Of a stretch of 64,000 bases of DNA, positions 15,580-24,810 are shown piece after piece. Under the pieces are notes generated by a model, which worked only from the letters and a program-made list of their open reading frames with translations, searched no databases and was not told where the DNA came from. Numbering within the stretch: position 1 is the first letter of the stretch; each line of letters starts with the position of its first letter. The position numbers were made by a program, and so were the translations under genes. Source of the DNA: Mucilaginibacter sp. (GTDB taxonomy: Bacteria; Bacteroidota; Bacteroidia; Sphingobacteriales; Sphingobacteriaceae); contig NZ_JANYGQ010000038.1 of the NCBI RefSeq assembly GCF_025359345.1, positions 248,001 to 312,000 of the forward strand. The letters run 5' to 3'.

Positions 15580-16554
15580 ATGCGTTTAACTATTTGCTGT
15601 TTTCTTATTACCTGTTGTTTGTGTTTTGCAGCATATGCGCAACCGGACTCTGCGGCAAAGCGCGATACAACGGGCTCTTTTGCCCGCAGGCAACAAGCGC
15701 ATGTTAATGCTGATTCTGTTGCTGCTGTCGTTGCCAAACAAAATCGCGACCAAATCACCGCCGACTCGTTGGGAATGGTTTTATTTAAACCCGATTCGTT
15801 GCGGGAAAATAAGTTTATAACGATCCTTCATACCAACCCGTTTGCGAATGTTAATTCTTTTTCGAATATCCCTGCGCAATCAGCGAAAACGCTAATCACG
15901 GGCAACGTTCGCCATTATCGCAATCCCTGGCTCATTGTCACTGTAATTGGTTTGCTTATTTACACGGCATTTTTAAACTTGCTGTTGGGTAAAGATGTTA
16001 ACCTGGTTTTCCGATCATTTTACAATAAACATGTGGCCTCGCAAATGGACAAAGAAGGCGGCGTAATAAATGCGCGGGCCTTTATTGGATTGTTCGTGCT
16101 GTTCAGCTTTACTTTTGGCCTTTTTTTATACCAATTAACAGTTTTTTACGGTGTAAGCTATAGTCTTGAGGGCTTCAGGTTGTTCATTTTTTTATCTGTG
16201 CTAACGGCACTGTTGTTTGCGCTCAAGTTTTTAGTGTTAAAATTTATAGGTTTTGTTTTTGATGTAAGTAAAGTGGTTAGCGAATATATCGCCATTTTAA
16301 ACCTTACTTATTTTAATATTGCATTTGTTTTATTGGCTGTAGGCGTGTGCTTTAGCTTAATTTCAAACATTTATATACAGGGCCTGTTGTTTTTTACAGA
16401 GGGGGTAATAGTTATAATATTTGCATGGCAGTATTTGCGAAATAGTGTAAATATCATTTCTAACATTCGATTTCATAAATTTTATTTATTTATCTATCTT
16501 TGTGCCCTCGAAATTTGCCCAATTTTAATTTTAATTAAGGCACTTAATACATAG
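15580..16554 (+). CDS. DUF4271 membrane protein
   Basis: 324 residues from the ATG at 15580. A TTG five codons upstream is less likely because of the promoter position. A signal peptide (ends AAYAQ) is followed by a ~110-residue polar region and then six to seven transmembrane segments (from about residue 120 to the C-terminus). The layout and motifs such as FGLFLYQLTVFYG and NILTLTYFN-like ALNLTYFN fit the Bacteroidota-restricted DUF4271 family. The function is unknown. It is followed by the HemD-like gene after 17 bp, and the pair sits upstream of gldKLMN. Confidence 0.78.
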   Translation: MRLTICCFLITCCLCFAAYAQPDSAAKRDTTGSFARRQQAHVNADSVAAVVAKQNRDQITADSLGMVLFKPDSLRENKFITILHTNPFANVNSFSNIPAQSAKTLITGNVRHYRNPWLIVTVIGLLIYTAFLNLLLGKDVNLVFRSFYNKHVASQMDKEGGVINARAFIGLFVLFSFTFGLFLYQLTVFYGVSYSLEGFRLFIFLSVLTALLFALKFLVLKFIGFVFDVSKVVSEYIAILNLTYFNIAFVLLAVGVCFSLISNIYIQGLLFFTEGVIVIIFAWQYLRNSVNIISNIRFHKFYLFIYLCALEICPILILIKALNT

Positions 16555-16571
16555 TTTTTGGCAGTTATACA

Positions 16572-17336
16572 TTGAATTTGGAAGAGAGAAAGAAAAAGGT
16601 AAAAAGCATTTTAGTTACTTTGCCCAAGCCTGAAAATGATAAAAATCCATACGCGGAGCTTGCTAAAAAGCTTAATTTGAAAATTGATTTCAGATCATTT
16701 ATTCACGTTGAGGGCGTGCCGGCGAAAGATTTCCGCAAGGAGAAGATTAACCTGGCTGATTTTAGCGCGGTGATTTTCACAAGCCGTAACTCGGCAGATC
16801 ATTTTTTCAGGATTTGCGAAGAAATGCGCTTCGAAGTTCCGGTTGAAATGAAATATTTCTGCTTGTCTGAAACTATTGCTTTGTACCTTCAAAAGTACAT
16901 TCAATACCGTAAGCGTAAGATATTTTTCGGTAAGCAAACCGCTTCAGACCTGGCGGAAGTATTGAAAAAGCATTCAGGCGAGAAATTTCTGTATCCATGC
17001 TCAGACGTGGCTGCGGAAGAAACTCAGAAGTTTTTGCTGGAGAACGGTTACAACTTTACACCGGCTGTACTTTTTCGCACCGTATGCAGTGACCTTTCAG
17101 ACCTTGCCGAGGTGTTTTATGATATAATCGCGTTCTTCAGTCCGTCAAGCATTCAGTCGCTGTACAAAAACTTTCCCGATTTTAAACAAAACAATACACG
17201 TATAGCTGCTTTTGGCGCAACAACGCATAAAGCTGTTTTAGAGGCCGGACTTATAATGGATATCCCGGCGCCAACCCCAGCTGCACCATCAATGACGATG
17301 GCGATTGAACAATACGTAAAACAGGTTAATAAATAA
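16572..17336 (+). CDS. hemD: Uroporphyrinogen-III synthase-like protein (HemD fold)
   Basis: 254 residues of the HemD family, which closes and inverts ring D of hydroxymethylbilane in tetrapyrrole synthesis. Family-like stretches are KSILVTLPKPE, the AVIFTSRNSADHFF segment (about 68-82) and the second-domain AFFSPSSIQSL. No ATG is available before residue ~87, so translation must begin at a TTG (16572, or the next at 16578). The GAAGAGAG just inside the frame is not usable as a ribosome site for either. It follows DUF4271 by 17 bp and ends in a good terminator. The Bacteroidota version is divergent, so the enzymatic role is likely but unproven. Confidence 0.8.
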   Translation: MNLEERKKKVKSILVTLPKPENDKNPYAELAKKLNLKIDFRSFIHVEGVPAKDFRKEKINLADFSAVIFTSRNSADHFFRICEEMRFEVPVEMKYFCLSETIALYLQKYIQYRKRKIFFGKQTASDLAEVLKKHSGEKFLYPCSDVAAEETQKFLLENGYNFTPAVLFRTVCSDLSDLAEVFYDIIAFFSPSSIQSLYKNFPDFKQNNTRIAAFGATTHKAVLEAGLIMDIPAPTPAAPSMTMAIEQYVKQVNK

Positions 17337-17362
17337 AATCATACTAACAAATAATATACATG

Positions 17363-17386
17363 CGCCCCGGTTTACCGGGGCGTTTT
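17363..17386 (+). terminator. Rho-independent terminator of the DUF4271-hemD unit
   Basis: An 8-bp GC stem CGCCCCGG / CCGGGGCG with a TTTA loop, followed by TTTT, 26 bp after the hemD stop. Confidence 0.85.
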
Positions 17387-17726
17387 GCGTTTGGGAGCAT
17401 ATTGCGCGCAATAATTTTAGCATCAGGCAGTTAGTAGTTAAATTGTACGAGCGATTTACGTTCTGGTTAACATAATTTTTAACTAAACGGACACCTTTAT
17501 CATAGTGCACACTTAATCAATTACTTAGCCTATTTATTAAAATAATTAGTTAACTTAGTGGAATTTATTTAACCTTGCTGCAACCATTTGCTTGTAAATT
17601 TCGTAAAAGTGGGTAAGTAATGGCATAATTGTAAATACTTGATTAATTAGAATTGTGCATTTATTAGCTATAGGTTTATGATGTTTCAACTATAAATGGG
17701 GTAGATTTGACTGATAAAAAATGTTT

Positions 17727-17760
17727 TTTGCATTTTAATCCGTCAAAATTAATATATTCG
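17727..17760 (+). promoter_or_regulatory. Candidate promoter of the gldKLMN operon
   Basis: TTTG at 17727-17730 and TATATTCG (one mismatch to TAnnTTTG) at 17753-17760, 22 nt apart and 46 bp upstream of the gldK ATG. The rest of the 470-bp gap 17337-17806 is AT-rich (many TTAATTA-like runs) with no gene seen. Confidence 0.35.
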
Positions 17761-17806
17761 GGGGTCACTTTGTGTTATATTTATATAGCTAAACATTGAT
17801 TTTAAA

Positions 17807-19129
17807 ATGAAACAACTATACTTTTTACTTGCCGTTATGGCGGTTGGAATTTTAAGCGGGTGCGGTAAAGGCGGTGATAGGGGCGAGCTGACGGGAGTTC
17901 CGCAGCGTTCATTCAGAGCTGAAGTACCGTACGGAATGGTTTATATTCCGGGTGGTTCTTTCCTTATGGGGCAAACAGACCAGGATATAACCTTTGGTCA
18001 AATTGAGCAAACTAAACAGGTTACCCAACCTCCTTTTTTTATGGACCAAACCGAAATTTCAAACAGCCAATACAGGCAATTTGTAAATTGGGTACGCGAC
18101 TCCATAGCTATCACCAACTACCTGAACGACGATAAGTATTATCTTAAAGCAGGCAAAAACTCAACCCCAAACCCAAGCGGTAAAAAATACATTAACTGGG
18201 CCTACGTAAAAAAATACCCTGTATTAACCAATAAAAAAGGCGCCAAGGGCAGTGCGGGTAATGCTGCAAAATTGCAAGGTATGTATTACCAGGGCGATGA
18301 CCGGATATTCGACCGCGACGAACTGGATGTACGTTTGTTAAAATATAACTATGCTTTGATGGATCTGCGAAGTGCTGCCGACTACAAAGACATCAAAACT
18401 AAAAAACGTTCGGATTTCATCATCCGCGATACTGTTCCGGTTTACCCGGATACCCTGGTTTGGTTGAGCGACTTCTCATACGCCGCCAACGAACCGATGA
18501 CCGAAGCTTACTTTTCTCACCCTGCGTTCCGCAACTATCCTGTGGTAGGTGTTACCTGGCGCCAGGCCCGTGCATTTACTGTATGGCGCACACGCTACAA
18601 CGAAGCGTATAAAGATTCAAGAAAATTAGCGCACCGCGCACCCTACAACTTACCAACCGAGGCTGAATTTGAATATGCAGCCCGGGGCGGTAGAATTGGT
18701 ACCGATTATCCTTGGGGCGGTCCTTATGCAAAAAATGCTAAAGGCTGCTTACTGGCAAACTTTAAACCCGGCCGCGGTAATTATACCGACGACGGCGGGG
18801 CTTATACGGTAGCAGTGAAGTCGTACTTCCCTAATGATTACGGCTTATATAATATGGCGGGCAATGTTGCCGAATGGACCCTATCAGCATTTGATGAATC
18901 CGCCTCGACTTTTGTGCATGACCTTGCACCTACGTTTAACTACGAAGCCAAAGCCAGCGATGCCCCGGTACTGAAGCGTAAAGTTGTACGCGGCGGTTCA
19001 TGGAAAGATATCGGCTTTTTCCTTCAAAACTCAAAACGTACCTATGAGTACCAGGACACCGCAAAATCATACATCGGTTTCCGTTGTGTTACTAAATACC
19101 TTGGTCGCGACATAAGGGATAAACGATAA
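17807..19129 (+). CDS. gldK: Gliding motility / type IX secretion lipoprotein GldK
   Basis: 440 residues. A lipoprotein signal with lipobox LSGC (Cys19) is followed by a formylglycine-generating-enzyme/sulfatase-modifying fold, with MVYIPGGSFLMGQTD, YNLPTEAEFEYAARGG, YNMAGNVAEWT and VVRGGSWKD. GldK/PorK forms the outer-membrane-associated ring of the type IX secretion system with GldN. The order gldK-L-M-N with 43-47-bp spacers is the conserved operon of Bacteroidota. Confidence 0.95.
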   Translation: MKQLYFLLAVMAVGILSGCGKGGDRGELTGVPQRSFRAEVPYGMVYIPGGSFLMGQTDQDITFGQIEQTKQVTQPPFFMDQTEISNSQYRQFVNWVRDSIAITNYLNDDKYYLKAGKNSTPNPSGKKYINWAYVKKYPVLTNKKGAKGSAGNAAKLQGMYYQGDDRIFDRDELDVRLLKYNYALMDLRSAADYKDIKTKKRSDFIIRDTVPVYPDTLVWLSDFSYAANEPMTEAYFSHPAFRNYPVVGVTWRQARAFTVWRTRYNEAYKDSRKLAHRAPYNLPTEAEFEYAARGGRIGTDYPWGGPYAKNAKGCLLANFKPGRGNYTDDGGAYTVAVKSYFPNDYGLYNMAGNVAEWTLSAFDESASTFVHDLAPTFNYEAKASDAPVLKRKVVRGGSWKDIGFFLQNSKRTYEYQDTAKSYIGFRCVTKYLGRDIRDKR

Positions 19130-19176
19130 ACTTAACGAACCAACAAAAAATAACATTTAATCTTTTTCAAATTACT

Positions 19177-19986
19177 ATGGCTGGGAAGAAACAACCTTAC
19201 GGAATTAATAATATCGTATCATGGGGCGCAACAGTGGTTATTGTTGGTCTGATGTTTAAAATATTGCACTGGCCGGGCGCTACCTGGTTTATTGCAGGGG
19301 GGCTATCGGCAGAAGCTATTTTGTTTTTCCTTTTAGGTTTCCAACGCGAGGAGAAAGAGCTTGACTGGCGCCGCGCTTATCCTGAACTGGATGAAGACTA
19401 TGATGGAGAATTGCCAAAAGCAGTTGCCCGCAAAGCAGTTCCACAGGGCGACAGTTTCTCGAATACCGCAGCTTTGGACGCCATGCTTAGCGAAGCAAAA
19501 ATTGGCCCTGAATTGATTAACAGCCTGGCAAATGGCTTACGTACATTTGGCGATAAGGTAAATTCAATATCACGCGTTACCGATGCCGGTGATGCAACCA
19601 TTGCCTTTACAAATAAAGTTAAGCAAGCATCGGCAAGTTATGACAGTTTAAATTTAGCGGTTGAAAAAGCATCAGCAAACATGTCGGAACTGGCAGGTGC
19701 AGGTGTTGATTCAAAATCGTATCATGAGCAGGTAAACAAAATGGCGAAAAATTTAACTTCGTTAAATGCTGTTTATGAGTTGGAGTTGCAGGACTCGAGT
19801 AATCACCTTAAATCAATGAACAAATTTTATTCGGATATGGCGGTAACGCTGGGCAACTTTAACGATTCTGCTGCTGATTCAAAACAGTTTAAAGACGAAG
19901 TTAACCGTTTAGCGAAAAACCTGGCGACATTAAATTCAATATACGGCAATATGCTTTCAGCAATGAATCAGCCACGTGTTAGTTAA
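19177..19986 (+). CDS. gldL: Gliding motility / type IX secretion motor protein GldL
   Basis: 269 residues. Two transmembrane helices near the N-terminus (about 13-29 and 36-52) with the acidic pair around GFQREEKELDW just after the second. A long, mostly helical cytosolic tail follows, with repeated KMAKNLTSLNAVYE-type segments (about 190-265) suggesting coiled coil. GldL with GldM forms the proton-driven inner-membrane motor of the type IX secretion system. It is the second gene of gldKLMN. Confidence 0.95.
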   Translation: MAGKKQPYGINNIVSWGATVVIVGLMFKILHWPGATWFIAGGLSAEAILFFLLGFQREEKELDWRRAYPELDEDYDGELPKAVARKAVPQGDSFSNTAALDAMLSEAKIGPELINSLANGLRTFGDKVNSISRVTDAGDATIAFTNKVKQASASYDSLNLAVEKASANMSELAGAGVDSKSYHEQVNKMAKNLTSLNAVYELELQDSSNHLKSMNKFYSDMAVTLGNFNDSAADSKQFKDEVNRLAKNLATLNSIYGNMLSAMNQPRVS

Positions 19987-20029
19987 TGATAAATTATTTA
20001 TTTAATTAAAAATATAACATTTAGGACAA

Positions 20030-21562
20030 ATGGCTGGAGGTAAACAAACCCCAAGACAACGAATGATGGGTATCCTTTACCTGGTGCTTTTAGGCCTTGT
20101 GGCCCTAAGCGTGCCGGATAACTTGCTCGATGCATTTAAAAATATAAAGAACAGTTTGGACACCTCTACCGACAACGTAAAGAAGGGTCTCAATTCAACC
20201 TATTCATCTTTTGAGAATGGTAAACTGAAAGAACAGCATGACCGCGCATTGAAATATTATAACGATGCTAAAAAAGCAACGGCGATATCGAATGACTTGT
20301 ATAATTACGTACAGTCGCTACGTGACGAGTTGACCGCTAAAGGCGGCGGTATTAATCCCACTACCAACGATGTGGATTCAAGGGAAAACCTTGACATATC
20401 ACCAAACGTGATGATAGCCGGTAAAAAAGGAGAAGAACTTCGTCAAAAAATACAGGATACACATGATAAGTTAGTGGCACTGTTAGATGCCAAAGACCGT
20501 GGGGGCGTTAATTTCTCATTAAATGCTGATGCACCGCCGCCTAGCGCCGGTATCCAAAAATCATGGGAAGAGGCTTATTTTGGTGATGGTATCCCGTTGG
20601 GTGCAACATTAACAACCCTTGCCAAAATCCAAACAGATACTAAAAATGCTGAAAACGAAGTTGTTAAGAAGTTGCTTAGCAAAGTTGATCAGGCCCAGGT
20701 AAACCTTGACCAGTTTAATGCCGTGGCAGTAGCGCCAACAAGCTACGTGTTACTTGGACAACCATATACTGCTGAAGTTTTTCTTACCGCATATGATTCA
20801 AAACTAACACCAAATATTACTGTTGGCGGTTCAGCATTGCCTGTTGAATCCGGCAAAGGTAAATACAGCGGCAGCACGAGTAGTGAAGGTTTGCACACAT
20901 GGTCGGCTCATATAAATGTAAAACAAACAGACGGCACCTTCAAAGGTTATGATACTCCCCCGCAGACTTACATGGTAGCAAGGCCATCAGCAGTAGTATC
21001 GCCTGATAAAATGAACGTATTGTATATAGGTTTGCCTAACCCGGTTTCGGTATCAGCTCCGGGTATAGCAAAAGAAAACCTGCGGGTTAGTATGAGCGGT
21101 GGCAGTATCTCGGGTTCAAATGGTCATTACACGGCTACTGTTAGTAGTATCGGCGAAGCGACTATTACCGTATCGGGCGAACTTACCAAAGGAAAAGTAT
21201 CAGTATTAGGAAGTAGCGTATTCCGCGTAAAGCGCATCCCACCCCCAAAGGCAGCATTTGCCGGTAGAAGCGGAGGTGTAACCAGTGCAGCTAATATCAG
21301 GGCACAGGATAGGATATTTGCAAAACTGGAAAACTTCGAATTCGATGCTAAGTTTAACGTGACACGGTTTACTTTGCAGATCGCCAAGCCCCGCCAGGAC
21401 GTAGTTACGCTGAATGGTACAGGCGGTGAGTTATCATCTGCTATGCGACAATTAATGAACAGCGTTACACCGGGAACAACTGTGGTTTTTAAAGATATTA
21501 TTGCCGTTGGTCCCGATGGTATACCGCAAGGACTTGACCCGATAGTTTTTAGTGCTAATTAG
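20030..21562 (+). CDS. gldM: Gliding motility / type IX secretion motor protein GldM
   Basis: 510 residues. It starts MAGGKQTPRQRMMGILYLV, typical of GldM, with one transmembrane helix (about 13-32). A helical periplasmic domain (about 40-230) and beta-rich domains follow to the C-terminus. It spans the periplasm and links the GldL motor to the GldK-GldN ring. It ends 10 bp before the gldN start codon. Confidence 0.96.
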   Translation: MAGGKQTPRQRMMGILYLVLLGLVALSVPDNLLDAFKNIKNSLDTSTDNVKKGLNSTYSSFENGKLKEQHDRALKYYNDAKKATAISNDLYNYVQSLRDELTAKGGGINPTTNDVDSRENLDISPNVMIAGKKGEELRQKIQDTHDKLVALLDAKDRGGVNFSLNADAPPPSAGIQKSWEEAYFGDGIPLGATLTTLAKIQTDTKNAENEVVKKLLSKVDQAQVNLDQFNAVAVAPTSYVLLGQPYTAEVFLTAYDSKLTPNITVGGSALPVESGKGKYSGSTSSEGLHTWSAHINVKQTDGTFKGYDTPPQTYMVARPSAVVSPDKMNVLYIGLPNPVSVSAPGIAKENLRVSMSGGSISGSNGHYTATVSSIGEATITVSGELTKGKVSVLGSSVFRVKRIPPPKAAFAGRSGGVTSAANIRAQDRIFAKLENFEFDAKFNVTRFTLQIAKPRQDVVTLNGTGGELSSAMRQLMNSVTPGTTVVFKDIIAVGPDGIPQGLDPIVFSAN

Positions 21563-21572
21563 AAGAAAGATT

Positions 21573-22547
21573 ATGAAAACACGGATTTTAGTAGTTGTGC
21601 TTTGCTTAGCCTGCATATCAACTTATGCACAAAGAAAGAAAAAGCCAAAAAATACAAAACCTGCTGCGACCCAGCAGCAGCAACAACCGCAACAACCTGC
21701 CGGAGGTATAAATCCCAATAGTACTACAAGTGCCAAACCAAGCGGTACCGATACCACCAAAAAGGGCCCGGCGAAAGCTTTTGAGCACCCGTTGGACGGC
21801 TATTTTAAAAAGAACAATATCTTAAGCGCTAAAGTAACCCCATACCCTAACTTAAGAGAATCGGACGCTGCTTTTGTGAAACGTGTTTGGCGTGAAATTG
21901 ACGTACGCGAAAAAATGAATCAGTACCTCGCTTCGCCGAAACAGCGTTTAATTGATGTTTTGTTAACGGCTATTGATGCAGGTGAAATGACAGCATACGA
22001 TCCAACCCCGTCAAACGAAGACCCGGGAGGCGATAAATTTTTGGTGCCTTTGGCTCAGGGAAAAGCAAGAAGCCGTATGGCGGATAGTGCAACGGTTGAC
22101 AAATTTGATGCTAATGGTAATAAAATCGGCTCGAAAATGCAGGCCGGCGAGTTTAATGCCGATAGTGTGGTTAAGTTCCGTGTAAAAGAAGATTGGATTT
22201 TTGACAGACAACGCTCGATATTCGAACCGCGAATTATTGGGATTGCACCACTTGTAAAGGTAAAAGTTGGTACAACTGAAGATTATCAGCCTGCTTTTTG
22301 GGTGTATTTTTCAGAGGCAAGGCATGTATTAGCTACTAAAGAAGTGGTTAGCCGCAACAGTGATGCTACAGGCTTGAGTTTTGACGATGCCTTTGTAAAA
22401 AGGATATTTACGAGTTATATTGTTAAGCAATCGAACGACAAAGACGAACGTATAAAAGATTACATGAACGGTATCGACCGCTTATACGAAGCCGACAGGA
22501 TGAAGAAAACCCTTATGGATTGGGAGCTTAACTTGTGGCAGTATTAA
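21573..22547 (+). CDS. gldN: Gliding motility / type IX secretion protein GldN
   Basis: 324 residues from the ATG at 21573, preceded by AGAAGAAAG. An upstream ATG overlapping gldM would add seven residues ahead of an obvious signal peptide and is rejected. Signal peptide (MKTRILVVVL to STYAQ), a low-complexity Q/P/T-rich linker (about 25-70), then the conserved GldN domain containing LRESDAAFVKRVWREIDVREK and VKEDWIFDRQRS. It forms the outer-membrane ring with GldK. It is the last gene of the operon. Confidence 0.94.
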   Translation: MKTRILVVVLCLACISTYAQRKKKPKNTKPAATQQQQQPQQPAGGINPNSTTSAKPSGTDTTKKGPAKAFEHPLDGYFKKNNILSAKVTPYPNLRESDAAFVKRVWREIDVREKMNQYLASPKQRLIDVLLTAIDAGEMTAYDPTPSNEDPGGDKFLVPLAQGKARSRMADSATVDKFDANGNKIGSKMQAGEFNADSVVKFRVKEDWIFDRQRSIFEPRIIGIAPLVKVKVGTTEDYQPAFWVYFSEARHVLATKEVVSRNSDATGLSFDDAFVKRIFTSYIVKQSNDKDERIKDYMNGIDRLYEADRMKKTLMDWELNLWQY

Positions 22548-22550
22548 TGA

Positions 22551-22581
22551 AGTCAGTAAAGTCCGAAAGTCAGTAAAGTCC
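22551..22581. repeat. Short word array after gldN
   Basis: A 14-bp exact direct repeat (AGTCAGTAAAGTCC at 22551-22564 and 22568-22581) made of AGTC-containing words. It starts 3 bp after the gldN stop codon. It is the least regular of the junction arrays described in the findings, with 8-9-nt spacing. Confidence 0.6.
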
Positions 22582-22602
22582 AGAAGACAGAAAGATATAT
22601 AG

Positions 22603-22631
22603 AGCCTTTGCATTTTGCAGGGGCTTTTTTT
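22603..22631 (+). terminator. Terminator of the gldKLMN operon
   Basis: AGCC..TGCA paired with TGCA..GGCT around a TTT loop (22603-22625), followed by a run of T to 22631. Confidence 0.75.
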
Positions 22632-22647
22632 GTTGTTTAAGCCACAT

Positions 22648-22802
22648 CGTCAATTGCGAGTGACGATCCGCCAGCTGGCGGACTGCACACGCTAATCATG
22701 AAACAAAAAAGTGTGGTAACCTATCAGCCGTATTTAGGTCGCTATGGGAATTTCGGTTCATGAATGTCCTAAGTAGAGGTTGCTTCGTTCCTCGCAATGA
22801 CG
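22648..22802. repeat. MITE-like element, copy A (155 bp)
   Basis: The right half matches copies B (24653-24800) and C (45859-46005), including GGTTCATGAATGTCC and the terminal repeat AGAGGTTGCTTCGTTCCTCG. The left terminus has diverged and contains a separate CCGCCAGCTGGCGG palindrome. It lies between the converging gldN and uvrC genes and has no coding capacity. Confidence 0.7.
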
Positions 22803-22804
22803 TC

Positions 22805-24619
22805 TTATATGTTTACTTTTTCCGAACCAAAATAAGATACAATCGCTTTTGCCTGCTTTAAATTAACCACTTCCTGCAATTCCACTTCGGTGGCAGCGCG
22901 TACCTTCTTTACCGATTTGAAATATTTAAGCAGCTTTTCGGCGCTGGTTTTGCCAATGCCTTCTATCAGTTCCAGTTCGGTCACAAGGGTGCCCTTATCC
23001 CTTTTTTTGCGGTGGAAGGTGATGCCGAAACGGTGGGCCTCGTCGCGCAATTGCTGGATAACTTTTAGGGTTTCCGATTTTTTGTCGAGATACAGCGGGT
23101 ATTGATCGCCCGGGTAGTAAAGCTCTTCCAGGCGTTTGGCAATGCCGATAACGGTAACCTGTTTGTCAATACCTAATAATTTTAAGCTTTTTAATGCTGA
23201 TGAAAGCTGGCCCTTGCCGCCGTCAATCACAATCAGTTGTGGCAGTTCTGTTCCTTCGTCAAGCATGCGGCGGTAGCGGCGGTGCACGGCTTCTTCCATG
23301 GTGGCAAAGTCGTCAGGGCCTTCAACGGTTTTAACATTAAAGTGTCGGTAGTCTTTTTTGGATGGCTTTGCATCTTTAAAAACCACGATGGCCGAAACCG
23401 GGTATTTGCCCTGGAAATTGGAGTTATCAAAACACTCTATGTGCCGGGGCAGCTGGTTCATCCGCAAATCCTTCATCATTTGAGTAAGCAGCCTTTCGGT
23501 ACGTATCTCGGGGTTCAGCTTTTCGTACTGATCCAGCTTATCCCGTTTAAAGAAATGCACATTCTTTTGCGAAAGATCGAGCAACTTGCGTTTTTCGCCA
23601 AGCTTTGGTACAGTGAATTTAATCTTTGGATCATCCAGATCAATGTCGAACGGTACTATAATTTCTTTTGAGTGGCTGTCGTACCTGCTCCGGAACTCTG
23701 ATATGGCCAGGGTTAACAGTTCCTCGTCGCTTTCATCCAGACGTTTTTTTAGCTCGATGGTTTGCGTTTGGATAATGGTGCCATTCATCACCTTTAAATA
23801 ATTTACAAAGGCATATTTCTCCTCGGATGCAATACTAAAGACATCTACATCCGTAATAGATGAATTTACAACGGTTGATTTGCTCTGGTAGTTCTCCAAT
23901 AGCTCGAATTTCCTTTTCAGCCGGTGGGCAGCTTCATAGTTCATTTCGGCTACGGCCTTTTCCATATCGGCTTTAAGATTGCGCAATACAGCACCAATTT
24001 TGCCGTTTAATATATCGGTTATTTCCTCAATGCTGTGATCGTAATCGTTCTCGGTTTGGTAGTTTTGACAGGGGCCTTTGCAATTGCCTATTTGGTACTC
24101 CAGGCAAACTTTAAACTTGCCTTTGTCTATATTCTCTCTGGTTAGCGCCAAATTACAGGTACGCAACGGGAAGGTTTCCTTTATCAGCCCTAAAATATTA
24201 TGCATCATGCTTACCGACGCGTAGGGCCCAAGATATTTCGACCCGTCGCGTACGATACGCCGCGTCCAGAAAATGCGGGGGAAATTTTCATTTTTTATGA
24301 TGATCCACGGATAGGTTTTATCATCCTTCAGCATTACGTTGTAGCGGGGCTGATGCTTTTTAATCAGGCTGTTTTCCAGCAGCCATGCATCCACCTCGGT
24401 ATCAACAATAGTAAAAGTTATGTTGCGAATTTTTGACACCAAAACCTTGGTTTTGGCATTTATATGGTTGTCCTTATTAAAATAGCTGCTAACCCGGTTG
24501 CGCAAATCTTTGGCCTTACCGATGTATATCAGTTCCTTCTCCTCGTCCCAGTATTGGTAAATGCCGGGGCGATGGGGGATGTTTTTTAATATAGACTTAT
24601 AATCGAACACTGTAGTCAT
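22805..24619 (-). CDS. uvrC: Excinuclease ABC subunit C
   Basis: 604 residues, normal length. The GIY-YIG endonuclease domain comes first (GIY at 19-21, YIG at 32-34, then KAKDLRNRV), which makes the 3' incision. A UVR/UvrB-binding segment lies around 205-235 (EAAHRLKRKFELL). The RNase-H-like C-terminal nuclease has IECFDNSNFQG and LIVIDGGKGQL. A tandem helix-hairpin-helix (LIEGIGKTSAEKLLKYF) ends the protein. It acts with UvrAB in nucleotide excision repair. It lies downstream of the penicillin-binding protein gene on the same strand, with MITE copy B between them. Confidence 0.97.
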   Translation of the reverse strand: MTTVFDYKSILKNIPHRPGIYQYWDEEKELIYIGKAKDLRNRVSSYFNKDNHINAKTKVLVSKIRNITFTIVDTEVDAWLLENSLIKKHQPRYNVMLKDDKTYPWIIIKNENFPRIFWTRRIVRDGSKYLGPYASVSMMHNILGLIKETFPLRTCNLALTRENIDKGKFKVCLEYQIGNCKGPCQNYQTENDYDHSIEEITDILNGKIGAVLRNLKADMEKAVAEMNYEAAHRLKRKFELLENYQSKSTVVNSSITDVDVFSIASEEKYAFVNYLKVMNGTIIQTQTIELKKRLDESDEELLTLAISEFRSRYDSHSKEIIVPFDIDLDDPKIKFTVPKLGEKRKLLDLSQKNVHFFKRDKLDQYEKLNPEIRTERLLTQMMKDLRMNQLPRHIECFDNSNFQGKYPVSAIVVFKDAKPSKKDYRHFNVKTVEGPDDFATMEEAVHRRYRRMLDEGTELPQLIVIDGGKGQLSSALKSLKLLGIDKQVTVIGIAKRLEELYYPGDQYPLYLDKKSETLKVIQQLRDEAHRFGITFHRKKRDKGTLVTELELIEGIGKTSAEKLLKYFKSVKKVRAATEVELQEVVNLKQAKAIVSYFGSEKVNI

Positions 24620-24652
24620 AGGGTCATTACTGACGAATTAATACTATTGAAG

Positions 24653-24800
24653 CGTCATTGCGAGGAACGAAGCAACCTCTGCACATGCAAATCAACAAAC
24701 AAAATGTTCATGGGGAGCATGCAGCCGGCTTACAGGTTTACAAAACCATCAAGGTTCACGAATGTCCTTAGTAGAGGTTGCTTCGTTCCTCGCAATGACG
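24653..24800. repeat. MITE-like element, copy B (148 bp)
   Basis: Bounded by near-perfect ~28-bp terminal inverted repeats (CGTCATTGCGAGGAACGAAG... and its complement). The inner ~90 bp share GGTTCACGAATGTCC with the other copies. No ORF or transposase. It fills the space between uvrC and the penicillin-binding protein gene. Confidence 0.8.
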
Positions 24801-24810
24801 AGCGGGTAAT

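Noticed and set aside
24653..24800. Insertion sequence
   Set aside because: Terminal inverted repeats are clear but there is no open frame for a transposase in any copy, so it is called MITE-like.
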